Source of the DNA: Salmonella enterica subsp. houtenae serovar Houten
GTDB lineage: Bacteria; Pseudomonadota; Gammaproteobacteria; Enterobacterales; Enterobacteriaceae
Direction: 5' to 3'
Assembly (NCBI GenBank): GCA_900478215.1
Contig: LS483478.1
Location: forward strand, 3,224,001-3,288,000
DNA length: 64,000 nt
Part shown: positions 35,225 through 44,071 of the stretch, in pieces
How the letters are laid out: every line of letters starts with the position of its first letter
Numbering within the stretch: the first letter of the stretch is position 1
The notes under the pieces: generated by a model
Told to the model about the DNA's origin: nothing
The model's database searches: none
The model's input: the letters and a program-made list of their open reading frames with translations, nothing else
Made by a program: the position numbers and the translations under genes

Positions 35225-35971
35225 ATGATTAAACGTACACTGCTGCTTGCTATGCTGCCCATTCTCGTCCACGCGGAAGAACTACCTGCGCCGGTTAAAG
35301 CTATTGAAAAACAGGGAATAACTATCCTGAAATCCTTCGAAGCGCCGGGCGGCATGAAAGGCTATCTCGGGAAGTATCAGGATATGGGCGTCACGATCTA
35401 CCTGACGCCGGACGGTAAACACGCTATTTCCGGCTATATGTATAATGAAAAAGGCGAAAACCTTAGCAACGCTTTGATAGAAAAAGAGATCTATGCGCCC
35501 GCTGGACGTGAAATGTGGCAGAAAATGGAAAAGGCGTCATGGATACTCGACGGTAAAAAAGACGCGCCGGTTGTGCTGTATGTCTTCGCCGACCCTTTCT
35601 GTCCCTATTGTAAACAGTTCTGGCAGCAAGCTCGTCCGTGGGTTGAGTCAGGTAAAGTACAGTTACGCACGTTACTGGTCGGCGTGATTAAACCGGAAAG
35701 CCCGGCCACAGCCGCAGCGATTTTAGCCGCGAAAGATCCGGCGAAAACCTGGCATGACTATGAGGCTTCCGCAGGAAAGATGAAACTGGCGGTTCCGGCG
35801 TCTATCCCACCGGCGCAGATGAAAATCATTAATCAGAATCAGCAGCTCATGGACGATCTTGGCGCTAACGCTACGCCAGCAATTTATTACATGAATAAAG
35901 ATAACACTCTGCAGCAAGTCGTCGGTTTACCGGAAAAAGCGCAACTGGACGCCATGATGGGGCAACCTTAA
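35225..35971 (+). CDS. dsbG: Thiol:disulfide interchange protein DsbG
   Basis: Periplasmic dimeric thioredoxin-fold protein that keeps single cysteines reduced and acts as isomerase/chaperone, recycled by DsbD. 248 residues from MIKRTLLLAML (AAAAGGAAAAA ribosome site). The longer in-frame start at 35165 is rejected because it would disrupt the signal peptide, which ends VHA before EELPAP. The active site CPYC is in FADPFCPYCKQFW; the conserved cis-proline region is GANATPAIYY. Its divergence from the peroxide operon fits its OxyR-linked role. Confidence 0.96.
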   Translation: MIKRTLLLAMLPILVHAEELPAPVKAIEKQGITILKSFEAPGGMKGYLGKYQDMGVTIYLTPDGKHAISGYMYNEKGENLSNALIEKEIYAPAGREMWQKMEKASWILDGKKDAPVVLYVFADPFCPYCKQFWQQARPWVESGKVQLRTLLVGVIKPESPATAAAILAAKDPAKTWHDYEASAGKMKLAVPASIPPAQMKIINQNQQLMDDLGANATPAIYYMNKDNTLQQVVGLPEKAQLDAMMGQP

Positions 35972-36002
35972 CGCAAAAATTAGCAAGTCAAGTGCTTACC
36001 GT

Positions 36003-36083
36003 CCTACGCCCGATAGCGTTATGCTTATCGGGCCCGCCACCTTCAGGCATGAAGGCAATGCCAAATCCGGATGCCATCCGGCA
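36003..36083. repeat. REP/BIME-like palindromic cluster after dsbG
   Basis: Two palindromic units: GCCCGATA-N10-TATCGGGC (36008-36033) and CCGGAT-gcc-ATCCGG (36067-36081), with a small TTCAGGCATGAA near-palindrome between them. The CCGGATG/CATCCGG signature is that of enterobacterial REP sequences. It lies downstream of dsbG and may protect the mRNA 3' end. Confidence 0.65.
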
Positions 36084-36286
36084 CAGCTTTCCAGGCTAAC
36101 TACATGATTGTTACATGTGTAAATTATATTCATGTTTACTGTAATTATTTACTCGCTAAAATATTCACAATTGTGGTATTTTAGTTTAGATAAACTCTAT
36201 ATTAAGTTTAATAACTATAATTCTTGTGAATTATTGAAATTAAGTCATAATCATGAAAGAAACCATGATAATGCCGGGAAGATATT
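36084..36286. promoter_or_regulatory. AT-rich promoter region of ybdO
   Basis: Very AT-rich stretch (with the preceding REP cluster it makes a gap of about 315 bases from dsbG to ybdO). No gene and no recognisable operator; the composition predicts H-NS binding. Confidence 0.5.
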
Positions 36287-37195
36287 ATGGCTAACCTTTA
36301 CGACCTTAAGAAATTCGATCTTAACCTGTTGGTTATATTTGAATGCATTTATCAACATTTAAGCATTAGCAAAGCGGCAGAAACGCTCTATATTACGCCT
36401 TCTGCCGTAAGCCAGTCACTACAACGCCTGCGCACGCAATTCAATGATCCTCTATTTATTCGTTCAGGCAAAGGAATTACGCCTACCGTAACAGGAATTA
36501 ATTTGCATTATCATTTAGAAAATAACCTTAACAGCCTGGAACAAACTATTAATATAATGAATCAATCCAGCTTAAAGAAAAGATTTATTATTTACAGCCC
36601 ACAAATATTGATAAGTAAACAATTACTGGGACTGGTCAAGCATATTCGTCGAGATCCTCTGGTAGAAATTGAACATCATGACATTTTGACAGCGGAGGAA
36701 CCCCTTGCAGATCTTCTCGCCTACCGTAAAGCAGATATCGTATTCTCAATGTCGCCCATCAGTAATCGTTCCATTGTTTGTACGCCCCTTTATATGGTAG
36801 AGTGCGTTCTGGTTTGCAGTGAAAGCCATCCCAGGTTGCGAGAGAGCGCAAGCGTTGAAGAGCTGATGCAAGAGGCTTTCACGCAGCTCATTGCTGATGA
36901 TGATGCCGCGGTAAAAGAGCATCAAACCTTCCTTGATCATGTATTAGCAGAAAGAACCATAGGCTTCAGAAGTAAGTCTCTCATCACCATTGCCAATGCT
37001 ATTAGCGTTACAGATCTTATTGGTTTTTTACCAAAATTTGTGGTGACTTATTATCAACCCACCACTGTTAAGCTTAGAGAGGTCTCCACACCTATTTCTA
37101 TCCCGGCCACTCCACTCTATCTTATGTATAATAGAGCTTCGATGAATAATAGCGGATTTGCTGAACTAATTGAGAGCGTTACAATAAAACATTAA
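36287..37195 (+). CDS. ybdO: LysR-family transcriptional regulator YbdO (CitR-like)
   Basis: 302 residues. N-terminal winged helix-turn-helix (about 8-70: DLNLLVIFECIYQHLSISKA, then ITPSAVSQSLQRLRTQF) and a C-terminal effector domain. Belongs to the LeuO-like subgroup, as does ybeF in this window. The gene and its upstream region are markedly AT-rich (many AAT/TTA codons) compared with the flanking genes, a sign of H-NS-silenced, possibly acquired DNA. It precedes ybdN-ybdM and may control them; that is inference from position. Confidence 0.88.
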   Translation: MANLYDLKKFDLNLLVIFECIYQHLSISKAAETLYITPSAVSQSLQRLRTQFNDPLFIRSGKGITPTVTGINLHYHLENNLNSLEQTINIMNQSSLKKRFIIYSPQILISKQLLGLVKHIRRDPLVEIEHHDILTAEEPLADLLAYRKADIVFSMSPISNRSIVCTPLYMVECVLVCSESHPRLRESASVEELMQEAFTQLIADDDAAVKEHQTFLDHVLAERTIGFRSKSLITIANAISVTDLIGFLPKFVVTYYQPTTVKLREVSTPISIPATPLYLMYNRASMNNSGFAELIESVTIKH

Positions 37196-37360
37196 TAAAA
37201 AGGTCTGCGAACGAGCATTAATATAATTATAATGTATACATCAAAATAATTTATTCATTTGATAAATATAATAAAGCATTGCAAGTTAATCTAATCAGCT
37301 TATCCTTTATGTTAATTATTTCGAATGTACTGTAGTTAACATATCGGAGAATATCCAGAG

Positions 37361-38596
37361 ATGTCGGTTTATAAAGTTCCGCTTGAGCAAAATGTTCTGG
37401 ACGCAGCTCAAGAGCGTATAATGTGGACCCTGGAAACCTTACCCCGGGTCTGCGTCTCATTTTCTGGTGGAAAAGATTCAGGACTTATGCTGCACCTGAC
37501 GGCAACGTTGGCGCGCAAAATGAATAAAAAGATCCATGTTCTCTTCATTGACTGGGAAGCGCAATTCTCCTGTACTATCGCCTATATTGAATCATTACGC
37601 GAACACTATGCGGACGTTATTGCGCGTTTTTACTGGGTAGCATTACCCTTAACCACACAAAATTCCCTTTCGCAATACCAGCCGGAGTGGCAGTGCTGGC
37701 AGCCGGGAACGGACTGGGTACGACAACCACCAGAAGATGCGATTACCGATCCAGCCTTTTTTTCGTTTTATCAACACGGCATGACCTTTGAACAGTTCGT
37801 TCGCGATTTTGCCGACTGGTTTTCAGAAAAGCGCCCTGCCGCTATGCTGGTCGGTATTCGTTCCGACGAATCTTATAACCGATTTGTCGCTATCGCTAAC
37901 TCGCATAAGCTGCGCTTTGCCGACGATAAACCCTGGACCACGTTAGCCCCTAAGGGGCACACCTGGTATATCTACCCCATCTATGACTGGAAAACCGCAG
38001 ATATCTGGACCTGGTTCGCTAAAACAGGTAAACCATGTAACCCTTTGTATAATTTAATGTATCAGGCTGGCGTACCAGTCCGTTACATGCGCATTTGCGA
38101 ACCGTTCGGCCCGGAACAACGACAGGGATTATGGCTATATCATGTTATTGAACCTGAGCGCTGGGCAGCCATGTGCGCCAGAGTCAGCGGCGTACTCAGC
38201 GGAGGAATATACGCCGGACAGGACAACCATTTTTACGGCCATCGGAAAATTTTAAAACCCGACCATCTTAACTGGGAGGAGTACGCGTTATTCCTGCTGC
38301 ACAGTATGCCTGAAGCCACTGCCGAACATTATCGTAATAAAATCGCCGTTTATTTGCAGTGGTATAAGAAAAAAGGCATGGACTCGATCCCGCAGACCCA
38401 GCAGGGCGATATCGGATCGCGGGATATTCCGTCATGGCGACGAATCTGCAAAGTATTACTGAACAATGATTACTGGTGCCGGGCGCTATCATTCAGTCCG
38501 ACAAAACCGAAGCGTTATCAACGTTATAACGAACGCATGAAAGCTAAACGCCAGGAATGGGGAATCTTATGCAACACCGACTCACAACCGAAATAA
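37361..38596 (+). CDS. ybdN: PP-loop ATPase of the PAPS-reductase superfamily, YbdN (IbrA-like, DUF3440)
   Basis: 411 residues. The PP-loop signature SGGKDS is at residues 35-40 (VSFSGGKDSGLMLHLTA), so the protein should adenylate a substrate; a second conserved block is VGIRSDESYNRF (about 168-180), followed by DWKTADIWTWF. The ATP-pyrophosphatase fold is shared with CysH, CysD and the DNA-phosphorothioation protein DndC, but the substrate is not known. The 3' end overlaps ybdM by up to 40 bases. Homologous to IbrA, described with IbrB as a regulator of immunoglobulin-binding proteins in pathogenic E. coli. Confidence 0.85.
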   Translation: MSVYKVPLEQNVLDAAQERIMWTLETLPRVCVSFSGGKDSGLMLHLTATLARKMNKKIHVLFIDWEAQFSCTIAYIESLREHYADVIARFYWVALPLTTQNSLSQYQPEWQCWQPGTDWVRQPPEDAITDPAFFSFYQHGMTFEQFVRDFADWFSEKRPAAMLVGIRSDESYNRFVAIANSHKLRFADDKPWTTLAPKGHTWYIYPIYDWKTADIWTWFAKTGKPCNPLYNLMYQAGVPVRYMRICEPFGPEQRQGLWLYHVIEPERWAAMCARVSGVLSGGIYAGQDNHFYGHRKILKPDHLNWEEYALFLLHSMPEATAEHYRNKIAVYLQWYKKKGMDSIPQTQQGDIGSRDIPSWRRICKVLLNNDYWCRALSFSPTKPKRYQRYNERMKAKRQEWGILCNTDSQPK

Positions 38597-39186
38597 CCCG
38601 CTTTCTCTCTGAACTGCCGGAAGAGGAGAGGATCGCCGCCATTAATGAATTTAGAATGGCAATACACAGCGTTAGTCCTTTTCGCAATGAGCCTGTCGAT
38701 TGTGTGCTGTGGGTGAAAAACGACCATATTTCGCCTAACGACTACAATCCGAATAACGTTGCGCCGCCGGAGAAAAAATTGCTGCTTAAATCGATTGAAA
38801 AAGATGGGTTTACTCAGCCGATTGTGGTGGTCAAAGCCGGGGCGGAAGAATACGAGATTGTGGATGGCTTTCATCGACATGAGCTGGGCAAAGGAAAAGC
38901 GGTCCTGAAAACACGTCTGAAAGGCTACCTGCCGGTGACGTGTCTGGACAGAGAACGCCACGAACGAATGGCGGCAACCATCCGGCATAACCGCGCACGC
39001 GGACGCCACCAGATCCATGCCATGTCCGAAATCGTGCGCGAACTTTCTCAGTTGGGCTGGGACGAGAGCAAAATCGCTCAGGAGTTAGGTATGGACGCCG
39101 ATGAAGTCCTGCGCCTGAAACAGATCAACGGTCTGCAGGCGCTGTTTGCAGACCGTCGATTCTCCAGAGCGTGGACGGTTAAATAA
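38557..39186 (+). CDS. ybdM: ParB/sulfiredoxin-fold protein YbdM (IbrB-like)
   Basis: 209 residues from ATG 38557; ATG 38569 (205 residues) has a better spaced GGGGA ribosome site and may be the true start. An N-terminal ParB-like domain (about 45-150) has KSIEKDGFTQPIVVVKAG, the DGFHRHELG nucleotide-binding turn and the RHNRARGRHQ box; a C-terminal helix-turn-helix follows (LGWDESKIAQELGMDADEVL). Not a chromosome-partition protein by context: it has no ParA partner. It is coupled to ybdN. Its stop codon abuts the stop of convergent ybdL with no base between. Confidence 0.85.
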   Translation: MGNLMQHRLTTEITRFLSELPEEERIAAINEFRMAIHSVSPFRNEPVDCVLWVKNDHISPNDYNPNNVAPPEKKLLLKSIEKDGFTQPIVVVKAGAEEYEIVDGFHRHELGKGKAVLKTRLKGYLPVTCLDRERHERMAATIRHNRARGRHQIHAMSEIVRELSQLGWDESKIAQELGMDADEVLRLKQINGLQALFADRRFSRAWTVK

Positions 39187-40347
39187 CTACAGTTTACACA
39201 GGCGCTCTGCGGCGGCCAGCAGCGTTGATTCCTGTTTAGCGAAACATAAACGTATAAGCTGATACGGGAAAGGGGCGGCGCAAAAGACAGAGAGCGGAAT
39301 AGCGGCGACACCGGCTTCTTTAGTTAGCCACTGACAAAACTCTACATCATTTAGCGTCGACACTGCGCTATAATCAATCAACAGAAAATAGGTACCTTCA
39401 CAGGGCAGCACTTTTAATCGGCTTTGCGCCAGCGCGTTAACCAGCACATCGCGTTTTTTCCGGTAAAAATCGGGTAACGCGCGATAGTGTTCCGGCGCGG
39501 CGCGCAGCATATCCGCCAGCGCCAGTTGCGCCGGCGTATTGACGCAAAACGTCAGGTACTGGTGAACTTTGCGTATTTCGGCGCTAATAGCCGCCGGCGC
39601 AACGCAGTAACCAATCTTCCATCCCGTCATATGAAAGGTTTTACCAAACGATGAAACGGCAACCGCCCGCTCTCGTAACTGAGGGTGCGCCAATACGCTG
39701 GCATGACCTTCGGCGGCAAAACAAATATGTTCGTACACTTCATCGCTTAATACATAAATTTCCCGCTCGCCGATGGCCTGCCACAGCGCCTCGATATCCG
39801 CCTGACGCCAGGCGGTAGCGGTAGGATTGTGCGGCGTATTGAGGATCACCAATCGGGTGCGCTCGCTAAGCAACGCCGAAAAGGCCTGCCAGTCGACGCT
39901 AAAATGCGGCGGCGCAAGCGCTATACGTTTTAACACTCCGCCGGAGAGCGCCACGGCCGGGGCATAGCTGTCGTAACTGGGATCAAAACAGATAACCTCA
40001 TCCCCTGCCCGCACCAGCGCGGTAATCGCTGCATACAGCGCTTCTGTCGCGCCCGCCGTGACGGTGATATCACTCACGTCATCTGGTCGATAACCATATA
40101 TTTCCGCCGTTTTATTGGCAATAGCCTCCCGCAGCGCCTGCGCGCCCGTCATCGGCGCATATTGATTCGCGCCCTGCGCGACATGATAAGCCAACCGCTC
40201 GTGCAAATAACGAGGACCATCAAAATCAGGGAAGCCTTGCGATAAATTTATTGCCCGGTGTTTCTGCGCCAGCGCGCTCATTTGCGTAAAAATCGTGGTG
40301 CCAAAACTGGGCAATTTGCTTTGTGGAATCAGTGGGTTATTTCTCAT
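39187..40347 (-). CDS. ybdL: Methionine aminotransferase YbdL
   Basis: PLP-dependent class I aminotransferase that prefers methionine and aromatic substrates. 386 residues from MRNNPLIPQS; the frame is open twelve codons further but family homology begins here. The PLP lysine is in SSFGKTFHMTGWKIGY; other conserved blocks are NLSQGFPDFDGP, NTPHNPTATAW and SDEVYEH. Divergent from ybdH with a MetJ operator between them, which fits a methionine-related role. Confidence 0.93.
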   Translation of the reverse strand: MRNNPLIPQSKLPSFGTTIFTQMSALAQKHRAINLSQGFPDFDGPRYLHERLAYHVAQGANQYAPMTGAQALREAIANKTAEIYGYRPDDVSDITVTAGATEALYAAITALVRAGDEVICFDPSYDSYAPAVALSGGVLKRIALAPPHFSVDWQAFSALLSERTRLVILNTPHNPTATAWRQADIEALWQAIGEREIYVLSDEVYEHICFAAEGHASVLAHPQLRERAVAVSSFGKTFHMTGWKIGYCVAPAAISAEIRKVHQYLTFCVNTPAQLALADMLRAAPEHYRALPDFYRKKRDVLVNALAQSRLKVLPCEGTYFLLIDYSAVSTLNDVEFCQWLTKEAGVAAIPLSVFCAAPFPYQLIRLCFAKQESTLLAAAERLCKL

Positions 40348-40414
40348 TATCTTCATACCCGCCAGTGATGTGGTTGTTGACACACTATAACACGGTGCTA
40401 GTATTTGGCAATCA

Positions 40415-40430
40415 AGACGTTTAGATGTCT
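40415..40430. promoter_or_regulatory. MetJ operator between ybdL and ybdH
   Basis: Two adjacent met boxes, AGACGTTT and AGATGTCT, against the consensus AGACGTCT (7 of 8 in each). MetJ binds at least two tandem boxes cooperatively. The site lies 67 bases upstream of ybdL and 41 upstream of ybdH, so either or both may be repressed when S-adenosylmethionine is plentiful. Confidence 0.8.
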
Positions 40431-40471
40431 AAATATAATAACATTGGTCAGCCCCCTAAGGACAACACAAC

Positions 40472-41560
40472 ATGAACCACACTGAAATCCGCGTCGTTAC
40501 CGGCCCGGCGAATTATTTTTCCCATGCCGGAAGCCTCGGAAGAGTGGAAGACTTTTTCACGCCGGAACAGCTTTCCCACGCCGTTTGGGTGTACGGCGAA
40601 CGCGCGATTACCGCCGCCCGCCCTTACCTGCCGGAAGCGTTTGAACGCGCTGGCGCAAAACATCTGCGGTTTAGCGGTCATTGTAGCGAACGCCATGTTG
40701 CCCAACTGGCGCACGCCTGCGGCGACGATCGTCAGGTGGTGATAGGCGTCGGCGGCGGCGCACTGCTCGATACCGCCAAAGCGCTCGCCCGCCGTCTGAC
40801 GCTGCCGTTTGTCGCTATCCCAACGATCGCGGCGACCTGCGCCGCCTGGACACCGCTTTCCGTCTGGTATAATGACGCGGGACAGGCATTACAGTTCGAC
40901 ATTTTTGATGATGCCAATTTTCTGGTACTGGTCGAACCGCGCATTATTCTGCAGGCGCCCGATGACTATCTGTTAGCTGGCATTGGCGATACGCTGGCGA
41001 AATGGTATGAAGCCGTTGTACTTGCGCCGCAGCCTGAAACGTTGCCATTGACCGTACGACTGGGCATTAATAACGCCTGCGCCATTCGCGATCTCCTGCT
41101 GACACACAGTGAACAGGCAGTAACGGATAAACAGCAACACCGACTGACACAGGCATTTTGTGACGTGGTAGACGCGATTATCGCTGGCGGCGGTATGGTC
41201 GGCGGCCTTGGGGAACGCTATACCCGTGTCGCCGCCGCCCATGCGGTACACAACGGTCTGACCGTCCTGCCGCAAACGGAAAAATTCCTGCACGGAACGA
41301 AAGCGGCTTATGGCATTCTGGTGCAAAGCGCGCTACTGGGACAAGATGAGGTGCTGGCGCAATTGATTGCGGCGTACCGGCGATTTCATCTGCCGACCCG
41401 GCTAACCGAACTGGATGTGGACATTCATAACACCACAGAGATCGATAAAGTGATCGCGCATACGCTGCGCCCGGTCGAATCCATCCACTATTTACCGATT
41501 ACGTTAACGCCAGACACCCTGCGTGCGGCGTTTGAAAAAGTTGAATTTTTCAGAATATAG
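40472..41560 (+). CDS. ybdH: Iron-type alcohol dehydrogenase family protein YbdH (HcxA)
   Basis: 362 residues, GldA/glycerol-1-phosphate dehydrogenase-like fold. Rossmann region with VIGVGGGALLDTAKALARRL and IPTIAATCAAWTPLS; the metal ligands should be the aspartate and the two histidines, visible in AAHAVHNGL and the preceding glycine-rich stretch. E. coli YbdH has been described as a hydroxycarboxylate (2-oxo acid) dehydrogenase. Since the divergent YbdL makes 2-oxo acids from methionine, a shared pathway is plausible (inference). Confidence 0.92.
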   Translation: MNHTEIRVVTGPANYFSHAGSLGRVEDFFTPEQLSHAVWVYGERAITAARPYLPEAFERAGAKHLRFSGHCSERHVAQLAHACGDDRQVVIGVGGGALLDTAKALARRLTLPFVAIPTIAATCAAWTPLSVWYNDAGQALQFDIFDDANFLVLVEPRIILQAPDDYLLAGIGDTLAKWYEAVVLAPQPETLPLTVRLGINNACAIRDLLLTHSEQAVTDKQQHRLTQAFCDVVDAIIAGGGMVGGLGERYTRVAAAHAVHNGLTVLPQTEKFLHGTKAAYGILVQSALLGQDEVLAQLIAAYRRFHLPTRLTELDVDIHNTTEIDKVIAHTLRPVESIHYLPITLTPDTLRAAFEKVEFFRI

Positions 41561-41584
41561 CCTGACGACGCCATCCGACAACCA

Positions 41585-41782
41585 TCAGCAGCAACGCGCG
41601 CCGCCTTTTCCACCATAGCGCGCATCCTGCCGCTCGCGGAAAAATTCTTCATAGGTCATCGGCGTCTGATCCGGATGCGTAATGCGCATATGCTCAACAT
41701 AGTTGTCGTAGTCTGGCACGCCAATCATCATTTTTGCGGCCTGTCCCAGATATTTTCCGGCTTTCGAAAGCGTATCGAACAT
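41585..41782 (-). CDS. ybdD: YbdD/YjiX family small protein
   Basis: 65-residue soluble protein ending in a conserved GGKGGARCC with a terminal cysteine pair. The start at 41782 (MFDTLSKAGKYLG) gives the family length. Always found directly behind cstA-type transporters, here 62 bases downstream of cstA on the same strand; in the paralogous system YjiX follows BtsT. Its role is not established; a partner or regulator of CstA is a fair guess. Confidence 0.93.
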   Translation of the reverse strand: MFDTLSKAGKYLGQAAKMMIGVPDYDNYVEHMRITHPDQTPMTYEEFFRERQDARYGGKGGARCC

Positions 41783-41844
41783 CGTTGTCACCTGTCATCC
41801 AAACGCCCTCCCCTTGTCCTGGAGAGGGCTATTAATGAAAAAGA

Positions 41845-43950
41845 TTAGTGCGCGCCTTTCGCCTGCGTCACGATCTCATCCACATTTTCCGGCATCGGCT
41901 CATACGGCGTTTCATTAGCCGTCGGTTTATCAATCTTCAGAGCGGCCAGCGCCGTCTTAATAGAGAACAATGCCAGCACCACGACCACCACCATAAAGAA
42001 GATCGTTAGCCCGGCATCCAGACGGTTATTGAATACCAACTGCGCGAGCTGCGATTCGGTATACTGCGGCGGAATATTGCCGCTGTCGATCATCGCCTGG
42101 AACTTGTTGGCAATGGCCAGGAAGCCGATTTTCGCATCCGGACTAAACGCTTTCTGCCAGCCCGCCGTCAGCGTACAAATCAGCAGCCAGGCTGTCGGCG
42201 CCAGCGCGACCCACGCATAACGCTGACGCTTAATTTTGAACAGTACCACGGCGCAAAGCATCAGCGCCATACCCGCCAGCATCTGGTTCGCGATACCAAA
42301 CAGCGGCCACAGGGTATTAATACCACCCAACGGATCGACCACCCCCTGATGAAGGAAATACCCCCACGCCAGCACGCACAACGCCGTGGCAAGCAGGTTC
42401 GCTGGCAGCGAATCGGTTCGTTTCAGCCCTGGCGACACCACCCCCAGCAGATCCTGCAACATAAAGCGCGCGGCACGGGTGCCCGCATCCACCGCCGTCA
42501 GAATAAACAGCGCTTCAAACAGGATGGCGAAGTGATACCAGAACGCCACATCCATCATGCCGCCCAACGCGCCATGTAAAATGTAGGCCATCCCTACAGC
42601 CAGCGTTGGCGCGCCGCCTGCGCGGGAGATAATGGATTGTTCGCCGACTTCATTGGCAATCTGGTGTAGCGTATCCGGCGTGATAGCGAAGCCCCAACTG
42701 CTGACCACCTGCGCGGCAGAAGCCACGACATCCGCCGTCCCCGCTGGCGCCAGTACCGCCATCGGGCTATTCATCGCAAAGTAAACGCCCGGATCGATAA
42801 TACAGGCGGAAACCAGCGCCATAATGGCGACGAAAGATTCCATTAACATCCCGCCGTAGCCAATAAAGCAGGCCTGGCCTTCGTTGGCCAACATCTTCGG
42901 CGTCGTGCCGGAGGAGATGAGCGCATGGAAACCGGATACCGCGCCGCAGGCGATGGTGATAAACAGGAACGGGAACAGGTTGCCCGTCCAGACTGGTCCT
43001 GTGCCATCAACAAATTTGGTCAGCGCCGGCATGGTCAGCGTCGGACGCATGATCAAAATCCCTACCGCCAGGCCAACAATGGTACCGATTTTCAGGAAAG
43101 TAGAGAGATAATCACGCGGCGCCAACAGCAGCCAGACCGGCAGTACCGCCGCGACAAAACCGTACCCCACCAGCATCCAGGTAAGCTGCACGCCGGTAAA
43201 GTCAAAATACGGTGCCCAGGTTGGGCTTGCCGCCACCCATCCTCCGGAAATAATAGCGAAAATAAGGAACACCAGCCCAATGACCGACACCTCGCCGATG
43301 CGCCCCGGGCGCAGATAGCGCAGGTAAACGCCCATAAAAATCGCCAGCGGAATGGTGAACGCGACAGTGTAGGTTCCCCACGGGCTATGGGTCAGCGCTT
43401 TCACCACGATCATCGCCAGGACGGCCAGAATGATCACCATGATCATAAAGCAGGCAACCAGGGCGATCACCCCTGCCGTCGCGCCCATCTCCTCTTTAAC
43501 TAGCTCGCCAAGCGAACGCCCATCGCGCCGGGTCGAGACGAACAGCACCATAAAGTCCTGCACCGCTCCCGCCAGCACGACGCCCGCCAGCAGCCAGATC
43601 ATCCCCGGCAGATAGCCCATCTGCGCCGCCAGTACCGGCCCGACCAGCGGCCCTGCGCCAGCAATGGCCGCAAAATGGTGACCAAAAAGCACTTTCTTAT
43701 CGGTCGGGACATAATCCAGACCATCGTTATGACGTACCGCGGGCGTCATACGCGTTGGGTCAACCGCCAGCACTTTCCTGGCGATATAGCGTCCATAAAA
43801 ACGATACGCAATAAGATAGACACAGACCGACGCCACCACAATCCATAGCGCGTTGATCTGCTCCCCACGATTTAACGCAATATAGCCCAGGGCAAACGCC
43901 CCCAATACTGAGAGCGCTGTCCAGACGAGGTATTTCCCTGACTTATTCAT
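41845..43950 (-). CDS. cstA: Carbon starvation protein A (pyruvate transporter)
   Basis: Large inner-membrane carrier induced on carbon starvation and implicated in pyruvate (and earlier peptide) uptake. 701 residues with about 16-18 hydrophobic segments. Family blocks visible: LFGHHFAAIAGAGPLVGPVLAAQ, split as LFGHHFAAIAG and GPLVGPVLAAQMG, then FVSTRRDGRSLGELVKEEMG and SGFHALISSGTTPKMLANE. A CRP-like site lies upstream at 44072-44087. Confidence 0.95.
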   Translation of the reverse strand: MNKSGKYLVWTALSVLGAFALGYIALNRGEQINALWIVVASVCVYLIAYRFYGRYIARKVLAVDPTRMTPAVRHNDGLDYVPTDKKVLFGHHFAAIAGAGPLVGPVLAAQMGYLPGMIWLLAGVVLAGAVQDFMVLFVSTRRDGRSLGELVKEEMGATAGVIALVACFMIMVIILAVLAMIVVKALTHSPWGTYTVAFTIPLAIFMGVYLRYLRPGRIGEVSVIGLVFLIFAIISGGWVAASPTWAPYFDFTGVQLTWMLVGYGFVAAVLPVWLLLAPRDYLSTFLKIGTIVGLAVGILIMRPTLTMPALTKFVDGTGPVWTGNLFPFLFITIACGAVSGFHALISSGTTPKMLANEGQACFIGYGGMLMESFVAIMALVSACIIDPGVYFAMNSPMAVLAPAGTADVVASAAQVVSSWGFAITPDTLHQIANEVGEQSIISRAGGAPTLAVGMAYILHGALGGMMDVAFWYHFAILFEALFILTAVDAGTRAARFMLQDLLGVVSPGLKRTDSLPANLLATALCVLAWGYFLHQGVVDPLGGINTLWPLFGIANQMLAGMALMLCAVVLFKIKRQRYAWVALAPTAWLLICTLTAGWQKAFSPDAKIGFLAIANKFQAMIDSGNIPPQYTESQLAQLVFNNRLDAGLTIFFMVVVVVLALFSIKTALAALKIDKPTANETPYEPMPENVDEIVTQAKGAH

Positions 43951-44071
43951 AGTTGTTGTCCGTTTGCGTGTTCCAGAGAGATGTTACATTTTGTTTCTAT
44001 AACACCTTTACCGTAATTAACAACACAACAACATAATAAAACCGAGGAGTTACTCATTTTTTACATTACAG

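Noticed and set aside
38557..39186. YbdM as a plasmid or chromosome partition ParB
   Set aside because: It lacks a ParA partner and parS-like repeats nearby and is coupled to a PAPS-reductase-like gene, so only the fold is shared.
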